Source: Pseudoalteromonas prydzensis
GTDB taxonomy: Bacteria > Pseudomonadota > Gammaproteobacteria > Enterobacterales > Alteromonadaceae
Direction of reading: 5' to 3'
Assembly: GCF_011050055.1 (NCBI RefSeq)
Contig: NZ_DRGM01000082.1
Span: 17,458-81,457 of the forward strand
DNA: 64,000 nt
In this document: positions 55,109 through 63,100 of the stretch, piece by piece
Position numbering within the stretch: the stretch's first letter is position 1
Layout of the letters: each line of letters starts with the position of its first letter
Translations under genes and position numbers: made by a program
Notes under the pieces: generated by a model
What the model was told of the DNA's origin: nothing
Seen by the model: only the letters and a program-made list of their open reading frames with translations
Database searches by the model: none

Positions 55109-55588
55109 ATGCAAGCAAATACATATTTAAAGTACGGTTCAATCAAAGGCGAAACAACTGCTGAGTCTTTTAAAGATTTAATTACAGTATTATCTTTAGA
55201 TTGGAACGTAAGCCGTGAAATTAGTGCTGCGACTGGTACAGCGATGGACCGTGAGTCAAGCTCTACTCGTCTTGGTGACGTAACAATTACTAAACTTCAA
55301 GATAAAGCATCTCCGGATCTTTTCAAAGAAGCAACAATTGGTAAAGGTCTTCCAGCTATTTTCCATATCACTAAGCAAGGTGATAAAGTTGAAGAAATCA
55401 TGAAAATCGAACTTACCGATGCAATGATTTCTAGCTATTCAGTATCAGTACAAAACGATCGTCCGATCGAAACAATCACTATCAGCTACACAGAAATGAT
55501 GATGACTGTTACTCCTACTGATGACAAAAATAACATTACTGCTCCACTTGTATATGGTTACAGCGGTGTTAAAGGTCAACAAATGTAA
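55109..55588 (+). CDS. hcp: T6SS tube protein Hcp
   Basis: 159 residues, standard Hcp length. Family strands: TYLKYGSIKGETTAESFKDL, LGDVTITKLQDKASPDLFKE, GLPAIFHITKQ and ETITISYTEMMM. Forms hexameric rings of the secreted tube. ATG at 55109 with AAGGAG 9 nt upstream; the 50 in-frame codons back to 54959 are leader sequence, not protein. Codon use is unusually clean, as for a highly expressed gene. Own promoter and terminator make it a separate abundant transcript. Confidence 0.97.
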   Translation: MQANTYLKYGSIKGETTAESFKDLITVLSLDWNVSREISAATGTAMDRESSSTRLGDVTITKLQDKASPDLFKEATIGKGLPAIFHITKQGDKVEEIMKIELTDAMISSYSVSVQNDRPIETITISYTEMMMTVTPTDDKNNITAPLVYGYSGVKGQQM

Positions 55589-55607
55589 TATTTGTTGTCT
55601 CGTAATG

Positions 55608-55635
55608 GCTCTGGGCTTTGCTCAGAGCTTTTTTT
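55608..55635 (+). terminator. Rho-independent terminator after hcp
   Basis: Stem GCTCTGGG / CTCAGAGC with a short loop and seven T's. It isolates hcp from vgrG. Confidence 0.8.
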
Positions 55636-55661
55636 GATCTTTAGGATGGGAAAAGCAAGGA

Positions 55662-57563
55662 ATGCAAAAAGCTACACAAGATAAAAACGTAATTCAAATT
55701 AGCACCCCTGCTGGTAAAGATGCCCTTTATTTAACTCGCTTTGTTGCCCAAGAGGCAATGTCTGATTTATTTGTTATGTCAGCTAACATGTATACAATTG
55801 GCCAGCAAATAGCTCACGAAGACTTAGTCGGTAAACCCGTATCCATTAAAGTAAAAAATGCTGATGGTGGTGGTGAGCGTTATTATCACGGTATTGTTAG
55901 TCACCTTGTGTCAAATGGCAGCCGTACAGCCGATATTGACGAACAAAAAAACTATATTGATTATCAGGCAACGATTGTTCCATTTGCCGCCTCGATGCGT
56001 AACCGTAAGAACAGTCGCATATATCAGAAAAAAACCATTAAAGATATTTTTGCTGATTTATTTGGCCAGCATAATGTCGCCTTTTCAGATAAAACCAGCA
56101 AAACCTACCCAAAATACGAATACTGTGTTCAGTATCAAGAATCCGATTTTGATTTTATTCAGCGCTTACTGCAGCAAGAAGGCATTTTTTATTTTTTCGA
56201 GCACAGTAATAGTGCTCACACGCTTGTTTTAGCTGATGATATTACCGCTTATGAAGTGTGTGATGAAAGTAAAGTTGTGTATTCAACAGGACACCTAAGC
56301 ACGTCGCATATTTCGCGTTGGCAAGGCGGATTGAGCTTAGCCCCTGGTAGCTTTAAGCGTGTTGGTTATGATTTTAAACAACCATCAAGATACCCTGATG
56401 GTGAGCAGGCTAATCCAGAGTTACCAACACAATCAGTCTCTGAAGTATTCGAATATACAGGTGAAGCAGAGTGCCACCCACGGGCTGCAAATTTAGCCTC
56501 TGTGCAATTAGAATCGCTGCAACGCGATATGAAACTTTCAAGTGGCCGAAGCGATTGCCGCTCTTTTACTGTTGGTAAATTATTTAGTTTTAAAAAGCAT
56601 GAAGATCCGAGATTAGAGGGTAAAACATTCGTTATTACCTCGATGATGACATCAATCACAGTGCCAAACCAGTCCGGTGCGCAGCAGGCTGGTGCAGAAG
56701 AAGTGTATGCAAACCATTTTGAATGTGTACCAAAAGAAATTCCATACAGAGCACAAGTTAATAAGAAAAAGCCTGTAATAAATGGAGTTCAGACCGCTAT
56801 TGTTACCGGCGACAGCGCTGATGAAATCATGATTGACCAGTATGGTCGCGTGAAAGTGCAATTTGACTGGGACCGCGAAGGTAAAAAAGATTCCAAGAGT
56901 TCATGTTGGATCCGGGTTGCTCAAAACTGGGCTGGCAAGAAGTGGGGCGCATTTTTCTTCCCACGTGTAGGGCAAGAAGTCTTAGTAGATTTTATAAATG
57001 GCGATCCTGATCAGCCTATTATCAGTGGCGCTATTTATAATGCTGATTTAATGCCTCCTTACGCCTTACCCGCTGAAAAAACACAAAGCGGTATTAAAAC
57101 ACGTTCTACCAAAGAAGGCGGAGCAGACAACTTTAACGAACTACGTTTTGAAGATAAAAAGGGCAGTGAGCTTGTTTATATTCAGGCGGAAAAAGATAAA
57201 CAACTGTACGTTAAAAACGATCAAAATGACAAAACTGATAACGATCATAATGTCGAAATTGGTAATGACAATAAGGTGCTCATTGGCAATGATCGTACAG
57301 TAGACGTTGGCAATAACGATACCTTAAATGTAAAAACAAATCGTGTTAGTGAAATTGGTGAAAACGATACGCTCAAAGTTGGCAAAACATTAAATATTGA
57401 AGCTGGCGATGAAATTGTTATAAAAACCGGATCTGCGCAAATAAAAATGAGCAGCAGCGGTAATATTACAATTGAAGGCACTAATATCGATATTAAAGGC
57501 AGTAATATTAAAGTTGACGGTAGTGCAATTACATTGTCTGCTGGCATAATTAAGTTAAATTAG
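55662..57563 (+). CDS. vgrG: T6SS spike protein VgrG
   Basis: 633 residues. gp27/gp44-like N-terminal half (DALYLTRFVAQEAMSDLFVM, VQYQESDFDFIQRLLQQEGI, FYFFEH), OB-fold region (IDQYGRVKVQFDWDREGK, CWIRVAQNWAGKKWGAFFFP, GQEVLVDFINGDPDQPIISG), then a C-terminal beta-helix needle with Gly-Asn repeats (VEIGNDNKVLIGNDRTVDVG). It ends soon after the needle at SAGIIKLN with no effector domain, so cargo must be carried by PAAR or bound proteins encoded downstream. Confidence 0.97.
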   Translation: MQKATQDKNVIQISTPAGKDALYLTRFVAQEAMSDLFVMSANMYTIGQQIAHEDLVGKPVSIKVKNADGGGERYYHGIVSHLVSNGSRTADIDEQKNYIDYQATIVPFAASMRNRKNSRIYQKKTIKDIFADLFGQHNVAFSDKTSKTYPKYEYCVQYQESDFDFIQRLLQQEGIFYFFEHSNSAHTLVLADDITAYEVCDESKVVYSTGHLSTSHISRWQGGLSLAPGSFKRVGYDFKQPSRYPDGEQANPELPTQSVSEVFEYTGEAECHPRAANLASVQLESLQRDMKLSSGRSDCRSFTVGKLFSFKKHEDPRLEGKTFVITSMMTSITVPNQSGAQQAGAEEVYANHFECVPKEIPYRAQVNKKKPVINGVQTAIVTGDSADEIMIDQYGRVKVQFDWDREGKKDSKSSCWIRVAQNWAGKKWGAFFFPRVGQEVLVDFINGDPDQPIISGAIYNADLMPPYALPAEKTQSGIKTRSTKEGGADNFNELRFEDKKGSELVYIQAEKDKQLYVKNDQNDKTDNDHNVEIGNDNKVLIGNDRTVDVGNNDTLNVKTNRVSEIGENDTLKVGKTLNIEAGDEIVIKTGSAQIKMSSSGNITIEGTNIDIKGSNIKVDGSAITLSAGIIKLN

Positions 57564-57570
57564 TGCAAAT

Positions 57571-57927
57571 ATGGAAATAATAAACGGCTTTAAATCAGGA
57601 GTTAGAAGCGGGATAAACAATAATGGATATGTTGTATATTGCCGTTATGGTCTACCTCATTTAATTTGTTTACCAATAAATAGACCTGATGATCCACTAC
57701 TTAATCCTGCGCTAAGCCATTTAAAAGCATTAAATGGTTATTACGCAAAGCAGTTTTTTGTTAATTTACATCCTGCTTTAAATAGCGCAGATATAGTGTC
57801 GGTTCTCTATCAGTATGTGATGCAAAGTCCGGTTGCACTTGCTGATTATAATCAAGCTGAGTTAATAGAACTGTTATCTATTTTAACTTCACAAAGTAAA
57901 CTGCTAATTATTCCTCTATTTGAATAA
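57571..57927 (+). CDS. Unknown 118-aa protein between vgrG and PAAR
   Basis: 118 residues, soluble, no known motif. It begins MEIINGFKSGVRSGINNNGY, with PHLICLPINRPDDPLLNPAL in the middle and a terminal helix-strand (ELIELLSILTSQSKLLIIPL). It starts 7 bases after the vgrG stop and precedes the PAAR gene, the place where adaptors or loading factors are often encoded. Function not recognised. The first ATG overlaps nothing; the ribosome site is weak. Confidence 0.6.
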   Translation: MEIINGFKSGVRSGINNNGYVVYCRYGLPHLICLPINRPDDPLLNPALSHLKALNGYYAKQFFVNLHPALNSADIVSVLYQYVMQSPVALADYNQAELIELLSILTSQSKLLIIPLFE

Positions 57928-57987
57928 TACAGTACTGTAAATGTGAATAATGCTGTTGCATAAATATTAATAAGACAAGGAGTCATA

Positions 57988-58277
57988 ATGGGTAAGCCCG
58001 CCGCTACAATTGGTCATATGCACGTTGTCCTAAAACCACGGGAACAGTCCCTCATGTTGGAGGCCCTGTGGTTGTTGGCTCTGGTAACGTATTAATTGGT
58101 GGTATGCCGGCTGCGCGTAAAGGCGATATGTTGGTATGTATTGGCCCTCCGGATAGTATTAAATCAGGATCAGGAAGCGTTAAAATTAATGGCAAGCCAG
58201 CAGCTCGGATGGGTGATGATAGCTCACATGGTGGGAAAATTGTGATTGGTAATCCTACTGTATTGATCGGTGGCTGA
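57988..58277 (+). pseudogene. PAAR spike-tip protein with a 1-base frameshift
   Basis: Start ATG at 57988 with AAGGAG 7 nt upstream, opening MGKPAATIGHMHV. The next residues in a normal PAAR protein (CPKTTGTVPHVGGPVVVGSG) are read only in the +2 frame, resuming about 58026: one T is missing between GTT and TGTCCT (58024-58028). After the shift the frame runs uninterrupted to 58277 with NVLIGGMPAARKGDMLVC, GPPDSIKSGSGSVKINGKPA and NPTVLIGG. Restored, it is a complete 97-residue single-domain PAAR. Either a real mutation or a sequencing error in a short T-run. Confidence 0.85.
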
Positions 58278-58279
58278 TT

Positions 58280-59308
58280 TTGTTATCTATCTATTTAAGT
58301 GATCATCAAGCGCAGCTTATGAAAATTAGCGATGCTCAGCGCTGTCCGTTTACTTCTGTAGGTTATGTTAAAACACAACAAAAGCGGCTGTTAGAGTCAT
58401 GTTGGCTAACGGCTAAAAAAAAGCAAATTGCGCAACGATTCACTCAGCCAAATTTAGAACAACTAGTCTCTTTATTGAGTGACGATATAAGCCCAGCTGC
58501 AATCTCACAAGCATGTATCGAGATCATGGCTAATCTACCGCAAAATATTAATCTTATTTTTATTAATAATTTGCTTAACGAACCTAGCTTACACAATGTT
58601 GCAAAGCTAGTTGTACGCAAGGTGTTATTGCAGCAGCATAGCTATAATTTAATCGCATTAATTGATTTACAAACCTTATATTTTGCTTTTTCAACAAGCC
58701 AAAATCCAGCAGTTCAAACACTTGCTAAAAGTGAGTTGACGATTTTAGTGGATAGTCAATCGGATATAAAAAATTTAATCACTGGTTTTAATTTTTTATG
58801 CCAAAGTGAGCTTGTTAATTCCCCGTTAATGTCACTTTTTTTATTGTCGTTATCTTGGGAGCAGGTTAATGCGATCGGCAATCACGCGAGTCGTAATTTA
58901 CCGACAGTGGATGTACTGCAAGTATTGCTACAAAGTGGCTTTGTTAAATTGCTGCCACTTGTCAATGCATCCCTCAATAAAATAGAAAACCCGAGTAGTT
59001 TAATTGCCCTGATGAGACGAATGTTAGGTGACAAGCTTGACCTACTCGTCGATTTTGAAACGCAAATAAGCGCGTGGCAGGGTGAACAACAAGCATGTGC
59101 TGACTTTAAACAGCAGTTGCAGCTCAACTGGCCTAAATATGAGGAACAGTTAGCCTCGTTGCGGTTAATTGCAGGTAATGCTCTGAATGCCAAGCTCAAT
59201 GCAATCGAAATATCAGCAATGGATTGCTATAGCCAAGCGGTGTTTAATTTACATCGTTACTATCAACATTTAGCTGCGAAAAAGTTAAATGCAGGAGTAC
59301 CGGCATGA
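58280..59308 (+). CDS. Unknown 342-aa protein of the vgrG island
   Basis: 342 residues, largely helical, with no signal peptide. TTG start two bases after the PAAR stop. Content: CPFTSVGYVKTQQKRLLESC near the start, repeated helix pairs in the middle, and LIAGNALNAKLNAIEISAMD near the end. No family recognised. The stop overlaps the next start (ATGA), so it is cotranslated with the thiolase-like protein. A role as effector adaptor is plausible from position only. It must depend on upstream genes for translation, since the start has no strong ribosome site. Confidence 0.65.
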   Translation: MLSIYLSDHQAQLMKISDAQRCPFTSVGYVKTQQKRLLESCWLTAKKKQIAQRFTQPNLEQLVSLLSDDISPAAISQACIEIMANLPQNINLIFINNLLNEPSLHNVAKLVVRKVLLQQHSYNLIALIDLQTLYFAFSTSQNPAVQTLAKSELTILVDSQSDIKNLITGFNFLCQSELVNSPLMSLFLLSLSWEQVNAIGNHASRNLPTVDVLQVLLQSGFVKLLPLVNASLNKIENPSSLIALMRRMLGDKLDLLVDFETQISAWQGEQQACADFKQQLQLNWPKYEEQLASLRLIAGNALNAKLNAIEISAMDCYSQAVFNLHRYYQHLAAKKLNAGVPA

Positions 59309-60165
59309 AGGCGTTTAGTGTTTCGATTGAATCGTTTTCGAGTTTGTCTACACACGATATTGATGCGTTGATATACGGTGAAACGTCATCGATTAATGAG
59401 CATCACGGTTGGCAATCTTGGGATGCGTGTTTATATGATTGCATAATAAAATCCAAAGAATTATTTGCTAAGGTTGAAGACCCACAAGCGCCATTAGTCT
59501 GGTTATTACCTGCGCTTGCTTATCAAGATGAACTTAAGCAACTTTTAGCAAATAGTTTAAAGCGGTTGTACCCAGAGCATGTCAGCCACCTGCTATTTTA
59601 TGGGGCAACTGGCGGCAGTGCACTAATAGCGTTAGTACAAAAAAATGCTTGGCATAAAGTAAATGTAATTGCACTAGATGCGACGTTTAAAGCAAATAAG
59701 CAGGGGGAATTTAGCTATCAAGGCGTGGCTGGAATACTCGCTGTGGTTACAGCTAAAAAAGTGGGCTGGGTGCAAACAAGCCATTATTTAGCGCCTTCAA
59801 TTGATTTTATTAAACACGATCAGTTGTCTGGCATGTTTGTTAAAACAGCACAGACTGCACAGCAAGCAATAGAGGTTATTTTTGCCCCTGGAAATGGCAT
59901 TGAGCCTGACAGTGACGTGTGGTTAAACAATTTACAGTTACTTGATCAAGTAATAAATGAACATACACATTATGAATTACCTAACTATAAATTAGGTAAA
60001 ATGGGTGCCTTAGAAGGAATTGTCAATTTATATCAATTGACCACAAGCCCGGCTATTGTTGAACGCTATACCCATGCGTTGGTGATTTCACAAGAGCAAG
60101 CAAAATATCAAGCCACGGCATCATACTTATGGATAAGTGAGGAAGTACACAACAATGCAAAGTAA
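59305..60165 (+). CDS. Possible thiolase-fold (ketosynthase-like) adaptor protein
   Basis: 286 residues. Segments resemble the thiolase/ketoacyl-synthase fold: FYGATGGSALIALVQKNAWH then VNVIALDATFK, a later GVAGILAVVT (core strand), and LGKMGALEGIVNLYQL near the end like the GAA-type loop of ketosynthases. No convincing catalytic Cys-His-Asn set is visible, so it is probably not an enzyme. Thiolase-like proteins are encoded in some vgrG-effector islands (for example, as I recall, near P. aeruginosa vgrG1b). It overlaps the 342-aa gene by 4 bases and the RHS gene by 11. Confidence 0.5.
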   Translation: MKAFSVSIESFSSLSTHDIDALIYGETSSINEHHGWQSWDACLYDCIIKSKELFAKVEDPQAPLVWLLPALAYQDELKQLLANSLKRLYPEHVSHLLFYGATGGSALIALVQKNAWHKVNVIALDATFKANKQGEFSYQGVAGILAVVTAKKVGWVQTSHYLAPSIDFIKHDQLSGMFVKTAQTAQQAIEVIFAPGNGIEPDSDVWLNNLQLLDQVINEHTHYELPNYKLGKMGALEGIVNLYQLTTSPAIVERYTHALVISQEQAKYQATASYLWISEEVHNNAK

Positions 60166-63100
60166 TATCGTTGTTTTACAAGGAGCAAGTTACCCTGTTT
60201 GTTTTGTTGCTGGCAAAGGTGCTGTACCACCGGGGTACTTTAGTGTTACTGCTAACACCCAAGATAGTGCAAAAGCGCAAATAGCCCAAATTGGCGGTAC
60301 ATTAACGACTGATGTAGCAAAGCGTCTTGATCTTATAAATCTGCTAACGAGTGCAGGTGTACACTGCCCACGTAGCGCATCAGCGCGAGAAGCCGCCAGC
60401 GTACTAAGTAAAGCATTAATTTCCGGCAGTGTGAGCTGTTACCATCAAAAAGCTAAAGCTGCGCTTCAGGTGAGTGATAATACCAATAGCGGCGCTGCTA
60501 AAAAGTCGGCCAAAAAAGGGGCTACTAAAGCCTCAGGTAAAAGTGCTTCACAAGCCCCTGTCAATAAAGCGGGCGCGGCAAGTAACACTGCCGCCAGTGA
60601 AACGCCCATTGATCAACAAGAGTGCCGCTCAGATCCTGTATCAATGTTATCTGGAGAAGAAATTCTTCCATTAATCGATTTTACTCTTGCGGGCAGTAAA
60701 CAATTAATTTGGCGACGTTTATATCGTTCATCACACGCTGATGTATGCAGTACTATGGGTAATGGTTGGCGCCATGACTTTATGGTCAATTTAACTGAGC
60801 ATTATTTACCGCCACCGATCGTTGGGCCAAAACAAAAAGGCACCTACTGGCTTGAATATCAGGATGAACACGGGGCTAAACACCGCTTTGAAAAGGTAAA
60901 ACCAGGACAATCAAGCTACCAATTAAGCAGTAATCTTGCGTTGCATTACCAAACCAATGGTAAGCAAGTGTTGGTCACACCTGATGATCAGCATTTAACG
61001 TTTAAAGCAGGTGAAAACTCTTGGTTACTTGAAAAGATAATTAACGAAAAAGGCCAAAGCATACAGTTTTACTATGATGCTAAAGAGCGCCTTAATCGCA
61101 TTGAAGTAAACAAAGTCCGTGGTTGTATACTTAGTTATAACCAGCAAGGCTTGTTAAGCAAAATAGCGCCTTACTACACAAATAAAAACAACAAACAGCA
61201 ATTGCTCTCGCCGCTATTAGCAAGCTATGAATATGATGAAAACAACAACCTTGTACTAGCCACTAATCAACAAAATGAAGTTGAGCGTTACGCTTATAAC
61301 GCCGCTAACTTATTAACTAAACGTACCCGAGCTAGCGGCTTTAGCCATCATTTTGAATGGGACAGTTACTCACCGAACGCTAAATGCATTAAGCAATGGG
61401 GTGATAATAATACCTATGCTTACCGGTTTGAGTACAACCCTGAGTTAGGTGAAACAACCTGTATAGATTCTCATGGGCACCAAGAACATTTTGTTCATAA
61501 TGCGCAAGGTAAATTAGTTAAACGCACCGACCCTAATGGCAATACCTGGCAATACACATACAATGGCCAAGGCCAAAAAATAGCGGAAATAAAGCCTGAT
61601 AGCAGCCAAATAAAATACAGCTATACGGCTTATGGCCAGTTAGAATCGATAACACAGCCAGATGGCAGCCAAACTCATTTTGCGTATAACCAACTTGGGC
61701 AACGAGTATTAACCACCTTGCCAGATGGTCAAACTATAACGCGCAAATACAGCGTTGCAGGCTTGCTGCAAAGTGAAACCTTTGCTGATGGTCGCACTGC
61801 ACTTTATAGCCACGATAAGTTAGGGCAATTAACTCAACATGTGAGTGTGACTGGGCAAATAACTAAGTTTGTTTGGAACGAGCAGGGTGAGTTATTAGCC
61901 AAGCATCATAACGATGAACTTGTTCGCTACAGCTATGATAATTTGGGCCGTGTAAATGCGACGATAAACAACGCAGGGCTGCTTACTCAGTATAAATACA
62001 ACGAGCATGGCCAGCTTGCGCAAACCATTGCCTTTGACGAAAATGACCCTGATAACAAACAGCATCAACACTTTAGTTACGATGATGCGGGTAGACTCAT
62101 TAGTTCGCAAAACAGTAATGGCGACACCACCGAGCAACATTTTGAAGGGCTAAGTCAGCCCCATTGTGTCATTCAGCCCGATGGCAGTGCACTGCATTTA
62201 ACCTATGACAAAGAGCGTAACTTAACCGCCATTGAGCGCAGCGACGGCCATGTATACCGTATAAGTTACGATGCGAACGAAAACCCGACGCAAGTCATTG
62301 GGTTTGATGGCACGCTACAGCAATATAAATACGATGCCTGTAACCGTTTAACGTCGGTCACACAAAGTGATAAACGCCACGTAAAAATAGAGCGCGATAA
62401 ATTAGGCCGCGTGACTGCGCAGCATGCCAGTTTGGCAACTGATACCCACATCGTTAATAACGCCAACTACTACAGTTATACGCTACAAGGTAAAATAGCC
62501 CGTGCCCATAATGCGCATTCCACCTTAAAACAGCAGTTTGATAAAGGCGGACGGTTACTGCGTGCTGAGCAAGTGCATAATCAGCAGCAAGCTCATACGC
62601 TTAAGTATACGTATGACGAGTACGGCAGAAGGCAGTCCCTGACCTTGCCAGATGCAAGCAAACTGAACTACAGCTACAACAAATTTGGCCAGTTAAGTAG
62701 CATTCACTTACAGCAAGCCAACAGTACGGCTGTTGAACTTGCAGAGCTTAGCTACGATAGCCAAGGCAATATTCAAACGCAGCGTTTTGGCAATGATATA
62801 ATCCTTGCTCAACAGTTTGATGTATTTAACCGCTTAACACAGCAGCAGTTAACCCATCCTGCGCAAGCGCTATTCGACACCTGCACGTACAATTACGACA
62901 ACGTAAACCAGCTTATTGCCCGTAAAGAGCAAGGCGTTAGCAACCATAATATTAATTTTGAGTACAACAGTCTTGGCCAGTTAATCCAGCAAAACTTAGC
63001 GAGTTCTGATGTTGAGACAACCACGCAATACCAATGGGACAGTTTTGGTAACCCAGTTAGTCAATCAAAAATTAAAAATAACGAATTAGCCGAGCAGCAG

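Noticed and set aside
58021..58035. Programmed ribosomal frameshift in PAAR
   Set aside because: No slippery heptamer or obvious downstream pseudoknot; single-domain PAAR genes are not known to need one. A deletion or read error is simpler.
61895..62466. Minus-strand frames inside the RHS gene
   Set aside because: They mirror the repetitive RHS coding sequence and have no homology or start signals.
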